38,714 bases of DNA from assembly GCA_947631815.1 (NCBI GenBank), contig CANRMT010000012.1, positions 1 through 38,714 of the forward strand, read 5' to 3'. Below are positions 23,132-31,187 of the stretch, piece by piece. How positions within the stretch are numbered: position 1 is the first letter of the stretch; each line of letters starts with the position of its first letter. Made by a program: the position numbers and the translations under genes. This DNA is from an uncultured Eisenbergiella sp. Its GTDB lineage: Bacteria; Bacillota; Clostridia; Lachnospirales; Lachnospiraceae. The notes beneath the pieces are model-generated. The model was not told the origin of the DNA. It saw only the letters and a list, made by a program, of their open reading frames with translations, and did no database searches.

Positions 23132-24130
23132 TCAGCGCCCTTCCCTGTGCACCGTGTCAGTCGACTTGCGCAGCAGTATTTCAAAATCCATCATCACCCT
23201 GGGATCGTACTCCTTTCCCAGGATATACTGGATCAGCTGTTTTCCGATCATATTGCCCACCTGTCTGGCGGACACGTTCACCGCCGTGACCGCGGGCGTG
23301 AAGCAGCCCAGATTGGAGCTGTTGTACAGAGAGGCGATGGCGATATCCCTGGGGATCCGATACCCCTCCGCCTGCAGTCTGGCCATGATCCGGGTACAGA
23401 CCACGTCGTCCCCGCAGACGATGCATTCCACCCGCCTGCTCATGATATTGTGGATCAGGGAATCCAGAAGCTCCATGTTCAGCGGGACCGTATGGAAAAA
23501 CTGCTTCTCCCGGGAGATCCCGCTCTTTAAAAGCGCCCTGCAGAAGCCCTCGTAGCGGCTCCGGTTCACCTGATAGGAAAGGTTCTCCACCACCAGGGCG
23601 AACCGCTGATATCCCTGGCCGATCAGCAGCGTCGTCAGCTGCTCCGCCGCGCCTTCGTTGTCGATATCCACCTCCAGCACGCCGTCCCGGCCGCACAGTC
23701 CCGTCATGCCTACCGGAAAATGGATGTCCGTCAGGTACTGTACCGCCTTATCTTCCTCCAGGCTGCGGGTCAGAATGATGCCGTCCACCTTTTCCTTCTC
23801 CACCAGGGCGCGGATATTGGAAATATCGTTCGACGTGGCCGTGGTGAGCAGGATGTTGAAATCCATCATGGACGCGGTTTCGCATACGCCCAGCAGACAG
23901 CCCTGAAAATAGGGATTCCCCGTCGCGTACACGTCTGCCGGAAGGATGACGCCGATATTTCCCGTGCGCACCCGCTCCGGTTTTGCCTCCTCCCGGCTGC
24001 GGCCCCGTTCCCTGGCAAAGGAAATGACCCGCTCCCTGGTGGCGTCGCCGATCCTGCCCTTTCCCGACAGGGCCCGGGACACCGTGCTTTTTGACAGATT
24101 CAGTTCTCTCGCGATCTCATCCAGCGTCAT
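23132..24130 (-). CDS. LacI-family regulator of the glycan locus
   Basis: A 332-residue LacI/GalR regulator. The N-terminal helix-turn-helix reads MTLDEIARELNLSKSTVSRALSGKGRIG, followed by a hinge and a periplasmic-binding-protein-like ligand domain (NIGVILPADVYATGNPYFQGCLLGV; DGIILTRSLEED; ECIVCGDDVVCTRIM). The start at 24130 is chosen because LacI proteins begin directly at the helix-turn-helix; the frame continues to 24355 through a 41-base tandem repeat that is clearly non-coding. GGAAAAGGAA lies close to the ATG. It probably represses the transporter operon, whose promoter region carries CpG-centred TTGCGCAW sites typical of LacI operators. The inducer would be a sugar from galactan or rhamnogalacturonan. 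Confidence 0.92.
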   Translation of the reverse strand: MTLDEIARELNLSKSTVSRALSGKGRIGDATRERVISFARERGRSREEAKPERVRTGNIGVILPADVYATGNPYFQGCLLGVCETASMMDFNILLTTATSNDISNIRALVEKEKVDGIILTRSLEEDKAVQYLTDIHFPVGMTGLCGRDGVLEVDIDNEGAAEQLTTLLIGQGYQRFALVVENLSYQVNRSRYEGFCRALLKSGISREKQFFHTVPLNMELLDSLIHNIMSRRVECIVCGDDVVCTRIMARLQAEGYRIPRDIAIASLYNSSNLGCFTPAVTAVNVSARQVGNMIGKQLIQYILGKEYDPRVMMDFEILLRKSTDTVHREGR

Positions 24131-24175
24131 TTCCTTTTCCGTCCTATTCCGAAGGCACACTCTCATCCGCCGCGT

Positions 24176-24293
24176 ACCGCACACCGAAGAACGTGCCTCG
24201 CTTTTCTTCGTCACGCACCGCACACCGAAGAACGTGCCTCGCTTTTCTTCGTCACGCACCGCACATCGAAGAACGTGCCTCGCTTCTCTTTTC
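24176..24293. repeat. 41-bp tandem repeat, 2.9 copies
   Basis: Copies at 24176-24216 and 24217-24257 are identical and a third (24258-24293) is slightly changed and incomplete. Each unit holds an inverted repeat CGAAGAA-12 bases-TTCTTCG, so the RNA would form tandem hairpins. It occupies the upstream region of the LacI gene. The rest of this 324-base gap holds the terminator at 24336-24377. Confidence 0.9.
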
Positions 24294-24335
24294 CCGGACA
24301 GCAAAGAATGCCTCTCTTCACCGTCTGTTATTCTG

Positions 24336-24377
24336 AAAACGGGGCCGCCGCACATGATGCGTAACGACCCCGTTTTT
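24336..24377 (-). terminator. Terminator after the binding-protein gene
   Basis: AAAACGGGG (about 24337-24345) pairs with CCCCGTTTT (24368-24376). On the minus strand the stem ends in TTTT. It closes the transporter operon before the LacI gene. Confidence 0.65.
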
Positions 24378-24454
24378 GCTGTAAATGTCCGTCTGCCGGT
24401 CTCGTCATGCCGGATGCTCCCCGGCGATGCGCCCCTCCGGCAGCGTATGCCGCT

Positions 24455-26068
24455 TTACTGCGCCTGCTTCTCCGCCGCGAAGGCCGCCGCCTGGCTCTCC
24501 ATCTCCGCCAGCACGTCGCGGATGCCCGCAGCCTCCAGCGCCGCCTTCAGGGCTTCGATGGTGCCGTCCACGTCGTCCACCAGACCGTTGTTCAGAGGGC
24601 CCCAGTAGTTGCCCAGCGCCGCCTCTACCGCAGCGTACTGCGTGCTGACCTTGGTGGCGTCAAAGTTGAAGCCGTCCAGGACATGCTCGGGTTTGATGTT
24701 GTTGTTCCAGGCCTCCTGCAGCTCGTCCATCCGATCGTCCAGCGGAGTCCTGTTCTCGATATACTCCGTCCTCTGGATCTCACAGTTGGTCCAGCCCCAG
24801 TTACAGTTGCTGGACACGCCGTAGTTGGTCTCGTCCAGCACCTTGTACTGGTCGTCGCCTACCGCCTCCCAGTGCTTGCCCTCGATGCCCAGCATCGCCA
24901 GGTCCTGCACCTCGGGATTGGTATAGAACTCGTTGAGCACCATCATGGCACGCTCTTTGTTCTTGCTGTTGATGTTGATGGCAACACCGTTGTTGATGTA
25001 GGAATTCACCTTCTTGGGAAGCGCCGCCACCGGATCCATGATGGTCGCGTTCCATTCCGGATGCTCCGCATTGGCCTGCTTCGCGAAGTTGCCGCAGCTG
25101 CCCAGATTCCAGATCATACCGGCGGTCCTGCCGCTCAGGAAACCGGTCTGCCGCTCATCGCTGGAGTTGAGCACGTCGCGGGACCATGCGCCCGCATCCG
25201 CCAGCTCCTTCACCTGATGGCAGTAATCCGCGTAGCCGTCCCAATCCAGAACATACTGCAGCTTCAGATCGGTAGGATCCTGGGTGTGGAAGAGCACCAG
25301 CTCGCCGCCCTGCGGTGCGCCGCCCGTGGTGGAATAGCCCTTCGCCTGGAAATACTGATACCAGGGGCCGCCCTGGCTGGCGTACATGCCGTCCGCCGCA
25401 CAGGCCTTATAGAATGCCACCAGATCGTCCCAGGAAGCGATATCCTCGAAGCCGTACTTTTCCATCAGATCGCCGCGGACCGCGATCACGTCCTGACCGA
25501 ACTCGTTCTGATAGTTGGGAACCATGTAGATCGTCCCGTCGATCCTGGCCTGATCCCACGCCATTTCCGGAACCACTTCCCAGATGTCGGGCGCGTAGGT
25601 CTGGATGAATTCCTCGGACAGCGGATAGAAGCCGCCCAGCGCCACGGTCTGCTCGTAATGGCACCAACTGGACGCCGTGAAGATCAGGTCGAAATCCTCG
25701 CCGGAGGAAAACAGCAGGGAATACTTGGTGTCATGCTCGCCCCAGGAGAGGAACTGTACGCTGATGGAGCAGTTCAGCTTCTCCTCCAGGATCTCGTTGA
25801 TCTTGCCGTACACCTCGTCGAAATCGGGCGTCCGGTCGCCGATCAGGTACATCACCAGATCCACATGCTCGGATGTGTCGGGCGTACCCACTTCCGCGGC
25901 GTCACCGCTCTGTTCGGCGGAATCCGCCGGCGCCGCAGCCTCTTCCGAAGCCGCACCGGAAGAACTGCTGCTGGAAGAGCCGCCAGAAGAGCCGCAGCCG
26001 GCCAGCAGGCTCATCACCATCATCGCGCCCAGCAGCAGTGCCAGCGCTTTTTTCCATGTCTTTCTCAT
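24455..26068 (-). CDS. Sugar ABC transporter substrate-binding lipoprotein
   Basis: A 537-residue lipoprotein. The signal peptide (MRKTWKKALALLLGAMMVMS) ends in the lipobox LLAGC with Cys25, followed by a Ser/Gly/Glu-rich linker. The mature part is a large family-1 extracellular solute-binding protein of the LplA/YtcQ kind (regions GEHDTKYSLLFSSGEDFDLIF, YPLSEEFIQTYAPDIWEVVP, ININSKNKERAMMVLNEF). It would capture oligosaccharides outside the cell and deliver them to the permeases encoded just upstream. AAGGAGG precedes 26068. No ATPase gene is present, so a shared MsmK/UgpC-type ATPase elsewhere is expected (family knowledge). Two hairpins separate it from the permease gene. Confidence 0.94.
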   Translation of the reverse strand: MRKTWKKALALLLGAMMVMSLLAGCGSSGGSSSSSSSGAASEEAAAPADSAEQSGDAAEVGTPDTSEHVDLVMYLIGDRTPDFDEVYGKINEILEEKLNCSISVQFLSWGEHDTKYSLLFSSGEDFDLIFTASSWCHYEQTVALGGFYPLSEEFIQTYAPDIWEVVPEMAWDQARIDGTIYMVPNYQNEFGQDVIAVRGDLMEKYGFEDIASWDDLVAFYKACAADGMYASQGGPWYQYFQAKGYSTTGGAPQGGELVLFHTQDPTDLKLQYVLDWDGYADYCHQVKELADAGAWSRDVLNSSDERQTGFLSGRTAGMIWNLGSCGNFAKQANAEHPEWNATIMDPVAALPKKVNSYINNGVAININSKNKERAMMVLNEFYTNPEVQDLAMLGIEGKHWEAVGDDQYKVLDETNYGVSSNCNWGWTNCEIQRTEYIENRTPLDDRMDELQEAWNNNIKPEHVLDGFNFDATKVSTQYAAVEAALGNYWGPLNNGLVDDVDGTIEALKAALEAAGIRDVLAEMESQAAAFAAEKQAQ

Positions 26069-26103
26069 AAATGCCTCCTTTTCTTATTTGGGTTTATATT
26101 GAT

Positions 26104-26160
26104 GCCGCCCTGGGGACGGCCCATCCCCCGTGAACTGACTGCCTCCGTCTGTCCGGAGGC
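26104..26160 (-). other. Tandem hairpins between permease and binding-protein genes
   Basis: GCCTCCG-TCTGTC-CGGAGGC (26141-26160) and GCCGCCC/GGGACGGC (26104-26120) are two stems without T tracts. In sugar operons such intercistronic stems commonly protect the binding-protein mRNA and raise its yield; that role is inferred. Confidence 0.5.
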
Positions 26161-26235
26161 CCATCCCGCACGTCAGAAGTTTCTCACTCCTCCCGCGCGG
26201 TCAAAACCCGCTCCGTCTCCCGTGCGGCACCGGCC

Positions 26236-27159
26236 TCAGCCCTTCACCGCGCCGATGGTGATGCCCTGCACGAAATACTTCTGCACCATCGGGAAGGCCA
26301 GGATGATCGGCCCCGTCACCACGATGGTCAGCGCCATCTTCAGCGTCTGCGTCGGCATCGACAGCGCGCTCACCACTGCGGAGCTCACCGCGTTGGTGGA
26401 GATCAGCTTCTTGTACGCCTCGATGTTGTTCACCTGCTGGTACAGGAAGTACTGCAGGGGGTACATCTTCTCATTGTTGATATAGAGCATCGCGTTGTAC
26501 CAGTCGTTCCAGTAGGCCAGCGCGATGAACAGACCCACCGTAGCCAGCGCCGGCTGGATCAGGGGCAGCACCACCTGAAACAGCGTCCGGATCTCGCCGC
26601 AGCCGTCGATCTTCGCCGCGTCCACCAGGGAATCCGGGATCGACGTGATATAGCTCTTCATCACCAGCAGGTTATACACGGAAAACACCAGCGGCAGCAG
26701 CAGCGCCAGATAGTTGTTGCGCAGCCCCAGCGTCTGGGTATACAGCACGTAGGTGGGCACCAGGCCGCCGGAAAACAGCGTGGTGAAGTAGAAGAAGAAC
26801 GAAAACGCGTTCCGCCATTCAAAATCCTTCCTCGCCAGCACATAGGCCGTCATCGTCTGCACCAGCAGGCCGATGGCCGTGCCGATGACCGTCAGACCGA
26901 TGGTCGTCGCATAGGCCCGGAACACCACGATGGGTTCCTTGAACACCGTCTTATATGCCTCTACGGAAAAATCCTGAGGGAGCAGGGAAAAGCCGTTGTT
27001 CGTGATCGCTTCCTCCGAAGAAAACGAGCCGGACAAAACCATCAGGAAGGGGATCAGACACAACAGCGCCAGCAGACCCGTGAACGCGTAGGCGATGATG
27101 TTCAGCGCGATCACATCTTTTCCTTTTTTCACTTTGCCGAGATGATCATTGTTTGCCAT
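26236..27159 (-). CDS. Sugar ABC transporter permease (LplC/YtcP type)
   Basis: A 307-residue inner-membrane permease with six predicted helices, starting IALNIIAYAFTGLLALLCLI. The cytoplasmic EAA loop reads SLVDAAKIDGCGEIRTLFQV and contacts the ATPase. The ending FPMVQKYFVQGITIGAVKG is typical of the CUT1 permeases of this subfamily. It pairs with the permease 15 bases upstream. Ribosome site AAGGAGAAGG before 27159. Confidence 0.94.
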   Translation of the reverse strand: MANNDHLGKVKKGKDVIALNIIAYAFTGLLALLCLIPFLMVLSGSFSSEEAITNNGFSLLPQDFSVEAYKTVFKEPIVVFRAYATTIGLTVIGTAIGLLVQTMTAYVLARKDFEWRNAFSFFFYFTTLFSGGLVPTYVLYTQTLGLRNNYLALLLPLVFSVYNLLVMKSYITSIPDSLVDAAKIDGCGEIRTLFQVVLPLIQPALATVGLFIALAYWNDWYNAMLYINNEKMYPLQYFLYQQVNNIEAYKKLISTNAVSSAVVSALSMPTQTLKMALTIVVTGPIILAFPMVQKYFVQGITIGAVKG

Positions 27160-27174
27160 GTCCTTCTCCTTTCC

Positions 27175-28104
27175 TTAAAACAGCGCGTAATCCCTGTCAT
27201 ACAGGCTCACCAGCTTGTTGACGATGGTCACGGTGATCAGGCAGAGCACGGACTGGAACAGACCGATGGCCGCCGACATGCCGAAGTCGTTGCTGGAGAT
27301 CAGCGCCCGCATGGCCAGCGTGTCGATAACGTCCGTATAGTTGTACAGAAGGCCGTTGTTGCCGACCAGGTTGTAGAACATGTCGAAGTTGCCCTTGAAG
27401 ATGCCGCCCACACTCATCAGAAGCAGGATCACCATCGTCGGCATGATCATCGGGATCGTCACCTTAAAGATCCGCTGGAACACGTTGGCGCCGTCAATGG
27501 AGGCCGCCTCATAGATGGAGGTATCGATGCCCATGATGGCCGCCAGGTACATGACCGAGCCGTAGCCCACGCCCTTCCAGATATTGAAGAACAGGAGGAT
27601 GAACGGCCATGCCTGCGGCGTGGTATAGAACGCGATCTTCTCTCCGCCCAGGGCGGTGATCAGCCGGTTCAGGAAACCGTAGTCAGAGCTGAAAATGTTG
27701 AAGGCCATGACGCCCACGATGACCCAGGAAATAAAGTAAGGCAGGAACATCATGGACTGTGAGATCTTGCGGAACCGCTTTCCGTGGATCTCCGTCAGAA
27801 ACACCGCCACCGCCACCTGGGTGAAGGTGCCCACCGCGATGAACAACAGATTGTACAGAACGGTGTTGCGCGTCACCAGACCGGCCTGCCCGGACAGGAA
27901 AAAGAACCGGAAGTTCTCAAGCCCATTCCAGGGGCTGCCCCAGATGCCGCCGGCGTAATTGTACTTTTTGAACGCCATCACCACGCCGGTCATGGGATAA
28001 TACGCGAAAATCAGCGTATAGATCACGGCCGGGGCCAGCATCAGCAGATAGACGCGATACTTGTGCAACTTTTTCAGAAAACCTTTGAAACCGCTTTTCT
28101 TCAT
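27175..28104 (-). CDS. Sugar ABC transporter permease (LplB/YteP type)
   Basis: A 309-residue permease, first gene of the transporter operon. Six helices from YLLMLAPAVIYTLIFAYYPM on; EAA loop SIYEAASIDGANVFQRIFKV; ending NKLVSLYDRDYALF, which is highly typical of LplB-like proteins. The ATG at 28104 is chosen because GGGAGG lies 6 bases upstream; an in-frame ATG at 28143 has none and lies within an operator-like repeat. Its partner permease follows after 15 bases. A near-perfect promoter lies 65 bases upstream. Confidence 0.94.
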   Translation of the reverse strand: MKKSGFKGFLKKLHKYRVYLLMLAPAVIYTLIFAYYPMTGVVMAFKKYNYAGGIWGSPWNGLENFRFFFLSGQAGLVTRNTVLYNLLFIAVGTFTQVAVAVFLTEIHGKRFRKISQSMMFLPYFISWVIVGVMAFNIFSSDYGFLNRLITALGGEKIAFYTTPQAWPFILLFFNIWKGVGYGSVMYLAAIMGIDTSIYEAASIDGANVFQRIFKVTIPMIMPTMVILLLMSVGGIFKGNFDMFYNLVGNNGLLYNYTDVIDTLAMRALISSNDFGMSAAIGLFQSVLCLITVTIVNKLVSLYDRDYALF

Positions 28105-28122
28105 AGCCGCCTCCCTTTTGTG

Positions 28123-28143
28123 TTGCGCAATTTTGTTGCGCAT
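28123..28143. promoter_or_regulatory. Two TTGCGCAW sites downstream of the promoter
   Basis: TTGCGCAA (28123-28130) and TTGCGCAT (28136-28143) lie 13 bases apart between the transcription start and the permease ATG. CpG-centred palindromes of this sort are typical of LacI-family operators; occupancy would block transcription. Confidence 0.5.
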
Positions 28144-28168
28144 ATTTTGTTATGTTTGCCATTAATTA

Positions 28169-28197
28169 ATTATAGAATCTCCCTATTTTTTTGTCAA
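28169..28197 (-). promoter_or_regulatory. Consensus promoter of the transporter operon
   Basis: On the minus strand TTGACA (28197-28192), 17 bases, TATAAT (28174-28169): a perfect sigma-70-type promoter. Such strength fits tight repression, presumably by the LacI protein encoded downstream. Confidence 0.85.
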
Positions 28198-28260
28198 TCC
28201 GCACTATATCTAAGATATTTCCCGCGCAAAAGTGCAAATTTCCCAATTTTGCAGTGCAAA

Positions 28261-28290
28261 ATGCGCAACATTCAAAGGAATGTTGCGCAT
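28261..28290. promoter_or_regulatory. Perfect 13-bp-arm dyad with operator motif
   Basis: ATGCGCAACATTC-AAAG-GAATGTTGCGCAT is a perfect inverted repeat. Its outer ends contain the same TTGCGCAW element found next to the start site. On the minus strand it is followed by TTTTGC, so it may also terminate the phosphoesterase transcript arriving from the right. Operator, terminator, or both. Confidence 0.6.
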
Positions 28291-28326
28291 CAGGATCGTT
28301 ATGTCAAAATATCCGTTCAAAAAACC

Positions 28327-29049
28327 TCACACATAGAACCGTTCGCCCGTCTCCAGGCAGAAGCACGCCAGCCTGCCATCCGCAAAACCGCAGCCGCAGT
28401 CCATCATATAGACATTTTCCGCGGCATTGCGCCATACGGAAGGACGCTCCTCGTCGCAGTAAGCGCCCGGATAAGGCGCGAAGCCGCCCGTATGCTGATG
28501 GCCGCAGAAGGAAATATACCCTGCGGTCCCCTTCAGGAGAAAGTCGTCGTAGGTCTCTTCACCGGTCATAAGATCTCCCAGCAGATAATAGCCATCCTCC
28601 TCCGTCTGCGAGGGTGAGGTCATGGCATGCGCAAAAAGATATCGCTGCCCGTTCAGCGTAAGTCCCGCCTGCAGCGGCATATGCAGCAGTATCCACTCCG
28701 CCAGCTCCTGTATGTCTACATCCGTCAGCCGCTCCCGAAGAAGTTCAAAGGACTCATAAGGATAAGGCTTCTGCCGCTTTCGCTTCCTTTCCGAAAGCGC
28801 ATAGTAGGAGCGGATATACGCGGCGAGCCATCGGTCATGATTGCCCTCCACTGCGGTGCAGGAAGCGTCCAGCCCCAGCACCGTAAAATAGACGCCCACA
28901 GGGTCAGCCGCCGCGCCGCCCCGGTCGAACAGATCTCCCAGCAGGTACAGATGATCCGCGTTTTCGCCGTTTTTCTTAAAACCGATACGCTCAAGCATCC
29001 TGTTCAGTCTTCCGGCATCGTTGTGAATGTCTCCGACCACATAGTGCAT
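28327..29049 (-). CDS. PPP-fold metallophosphoesterase (A)
   Basis: A 240-residue calcineurin-like phosphoesterase. Metal-binding motifs in order: GDIHND (about 6-11), LGDLFDRG (about 37-44), GNHDRW, LFAHA, and CGHQHTGG. The sequence resembles bacterial Ser/Thr phosphatases or ApaH-like enzymes; a nucleotide substrate is equally possible. The start at 29049 is chosen because GGAGG lies upstream and the metal site begins right after; the frame extends to 29106. It is the last gene of the minus-strand cluster, 40 bases after phosphoesterase B. Confidence 0.85.
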   Translation of the reverse strand: MHYVVGDIHNDAGRLNRMLERIGFKKNGENADHLYLLGDLFDRGGAAADPVGVYFTVLGLDASCTAVEGNHDRWLAAYIRSYYALSERKRKRQKPYPYESFELLRERLTDVDIQELAEWILLHMPLQAGLTLNGQRYLFAHAMTSPSQTEEDGYYLLGDLMTGEETYDDFLLKGTAGYISFCGHQHTGGFAPYPGAYCDEERPSVWRNAAENVYMMDCGCGFADGRLACFCLETGERFYV

Positions 29050-29089
29050 GGCTTTTCCTCCGCGGTTTGCCCTGTGACGGTATGCCCGC

Positions 29090-29794
29090 TCAGGCTTCCT
29101 CCTCATAGGGCAGAATCAGTAGGTCGCCGGTCTCTGTCACCCTGTAATATCTGTCCGTTTCCGTATCCACCTTCAGAACGGGGATCCTGCCGCTGTCCAA
29201 AACCGTGCCGTCTATGTAATAGTGGCTTGCCCCGTCATAATAGATGTCATGATAGCAGGGATCTCCCGAGATCTCGGCGGTGCCCACATGCCCTGCTACC
29301 ACCTTCATTTCAAGGAAATGAATCCACCCTGTCTCCGCAGGATATTTTCCGGTAAATGTCTCATCCTCCGTGAGCCACTCCCACAGGTCGCCGACCTCCT
29401 CCTCGATGCCCGCATGGACGAAAATGGTATTGCCCTCCGTATGATAACGGGGCAGCTTTTCCATCCAGCGGATGTATTTGTCGTCTTCTCCATCGTCGTC
29501 CCCGCCGTTGTAATTCTTCCCGATCATCTTAATCAAGTGGTCGATATCCGAATCACCCTGAAGTACAAATTCCTCATGGTTTCCCAGAAGCGCCACGACC
29601 TTATCTTTACCGTACCGATGCTGGAGCGCCATGACCCTGTCCAGCACACCCCTGTTGTCCGCGCCGCCGTGGATATAATCGCCGAGAAGGATCAGCTTCA
29701 CATTATCTTCCTCCAGATGCTGCTTTATCAGTGATAACGCCTCCTCAAATTCCGCAAGACAGCCGTGGATATCCGACATACAATATAGTTTCAT
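29090..29794 (-). CDS. PPP-fold metallophosphoesterase (B)
   Basis: A 234-residue calcineurin-like phosphoesterase. Motifs: MSDIHGC (6-12), LLGDYIHGGADNRG, LLGNHEEF, FVHAGIEEE and VAGHVGTAE. Note GDYIHGG where most family members have GDxVDRG, so the second metal-site motif is altered (His for Asp/Arg region). An acidic insert GGDDDGEDD lies near residues 97-105. It follows the YkuD-domain gene by 32 bases. The ribosome site is weak (GAGAGGG, distant from the ATG), suggesting coupled translation. Confidence 0.85.
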   Translation of the reverse strand: MKLYCMSDIHGCLAEFEEALSLIKQHLEEDNVKLILLGDYIHGGADNRGVLDRVMALQHRYGKDKVVALLGNHEEFVLQGDSDIDHLIKMIGKNYNGGDDDGEDDKYIRWMEKLPRYHTEGNTIFVHAGIEEEVGDLWEWLTEDETFTGKYPAETGWIHFLEMKVVAGHVGTAEISGDPCYHDIYYDGASHYYIDGTVLDSGRIPVLKVDTETDRYYRVTETGDLLILPYEEEA

Positions 29795-29826
29795 GCTTCA
29801 CACCAGGCCCTCTCTCGCCGTATCTC

Positions 29827-31068
29827 CTACATTTCAATCGCCGTTCCTTCCGCTATATGTTCCACCAGCCAGTCCAGTTCCTCCTGCGGCACGCGGATAC
29901 AGCCGGAGGTGAGGACATCCTGTGCTGATATAGGCTTCATCTGCCGGAACGTATCGCCTGCGGCATCCGGCAAATACATATCGCTATGGATAAAATAATC
30001 CTCAAACACCTCCAGATAACCGAAAAACTTCACTTTTTCGTAGTGCGGATGGTAGGGACTGACATATTCCTCATGCGGCTTCGATATATGTTCGATGCGA
30101 AAAATTCCAGAGGGCGTCCGCGTCCTGCCTTCTCCGCCGAAAATGCAGGGGATCGATTTTTTCAGCGTAAACAGCGCGTAGTCGGACGTATCAAAATCCT
30201 CCCGCAGAGGATAAAGTTCCCGCAAGGTGTTGTTGTCCGTCTGCTCATAGACCTCCAAAACCTGCGCGGTGCGGTTCAGCTTCAGATAGTATTGGTTGGC
30301 GGAGGACAAAAGAGATTTTTGAGCTATGTATGTTTTTACTTTCCAGCAATCCGCTCTTTTAATAAAGATAATAAATGCTTCAGCAATCTTTTCTGCTTCA
30401 TCATAAAAACTTACGGCGGGATTATAGCAAAAACTTTGTCCTTCACGCTGTTCAAGTATTCTTTCTAAATCCTCATCTGTCTGCGATGCAAAAGTTCTCG
30501 GATAGCAGATATCACAGCCGCCTTTCCCAGATTGATTAACAAATTCTTTTTCGCTTCTATCAAATTGTATCGCTTTTAGAATACAATTCACATTATCAAA
30601 ACCCCCACCTGTATTATCTATAAAAAAGCGCATAAAATTCAGCTCATACAAAGTGCCATTTTTTCTTGCCGCTATAAAACGATAAAGATTATTAAATTCA
30701 TTTCCTCCATTTGCTCCGATTCCTCTTCCTGCTATCACTTTATTTTCTTTACTAATTTCTGCACTTACATATATAATATCATCATTTTTATCGTGGGATT
30801 TCTCAAATTCATGTCTATCCACACAAGCGCCTTGTTCTTTAAGCTGTTTAATTACTTCGTTTCTTACATCGTTTACTTTTTCTGCAATTTCTTTCATTAC
30901 TGTTTTATTTTTCGGATATAGGTGAAAGTTATACGTATTTTTGTCAAAATTGCTAATTCTCTTTTCTATTTTCCTAATATTGGTATTCCCTTCAAGGCAC
31001 TCATATAAAATTCCGCTTGCGTATCCGCCGCTTACTTGTCTGATCTCTATCTCATTTTTTATTCCCAT
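29827..31068 (-). CDS. Cytosolic YkuD (L,D-transpeptidase-fold) protein with unknown N-terminal half
   Basis: A 413-residue protein. The C-terminal part (about 255-405) is a YkuD domain: a strand NQYYLKLNRTAQVLEVYEQ, TRTPSGIFRI, then His361 (FIHSDMY) and SGCIRV with Cys390 and Arg392, the catalytic set of L,D-transpeptidases. The first 250 residues match no family I know; they include a helical stretch (about 55-80) and a Cys-rich patch GKGGCDICYPR. There is no signal peptide or membrane helix, although normal L,D-transpeptidases act on peptidoglycan outside the membrane. The ATG at 31068 follows GGGGGG; the in-frame ATG at 31083 is less likely. The N-terminal half is AT-richer than the YkuD part, suggesting fusion or separate origin. 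Confidence 0.7.
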   Translation of the reverse strand: MGIKNEIEIRQVSGGYASGILYECLEGNTNIRKIEKRISNFDKNTYNFHLYPKNKTVMKEIAEKVNDVRNEVIKQLKEQGACVDRHEFEKSHDKNDDIIYVSAEISKENKVIAGRGIGANGGNEFNNLYRFIAARKNGTLYELNFMRFFIDNTGGGFDNVNCILKAIQFDRSEKEFVNQSGKGGCDICYPRTFASQTDEDLERILEQREGQSFCYNPAVSFYDEAEKIAEAFIIFIKRADCWKVKTYIAQKSLLSSANQYYLKLNRTAQVLEVYEQTDNNTLRELYPLREDFDTSDYALFTLKKSIPCIFGGEGRTRTPSGIFRIEHISKPHEEYVSPYHPHYEKVKFFGYLEVFEDYFIHSDMYLPDAAGDTFRQMKPISAQDVLTSGCIRVPQEELDWLVEHIAEGTAIEM

Positions 31069-31129
31069 CACATTTCCCCCCATTCATAAATTTTCATTTT
31101 TCTGCTTCTGTTTCCTTTAAACCTAACGA

Positions 31130-31186
31130 CTATGCTGCAGCCAGCCGCCTTTTCCTCTTCTGTAATATAAATGAATTATGTTTCAT
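31130..31186 (-). CDS. Very short ORF with strong ribosome site
   Basis: An 18-codon frame (MKHNSFILQKRKRRLAAA) begins two bases after the stop of the broken gene upstream and has the strong site GGGAGGAGG. It may be a real micropeptide or the start of a decayed gene: the sequence to 31068 contains stops in all frames apart from short pieces. Confidence 0.2.
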   Translation of the reverse strand: MKHNSFILQKRKRRLAAA

Positions 31187-31187
31187 G

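Noticed and set aside
24176..24293. CRISPR array or coding N-terminal extension of LacI
   Set aside because: Units are contiguous without unique spacers, and LacI proteins begin at the helix-turn-helix; so it is a simple tandem repeat.
24407..26485. 692-codon open frame opposite the binding protein
   Set aside because: Antisense shadow; the minus strand encodes a clear lipoprotein with signal peptide and ribosome site.
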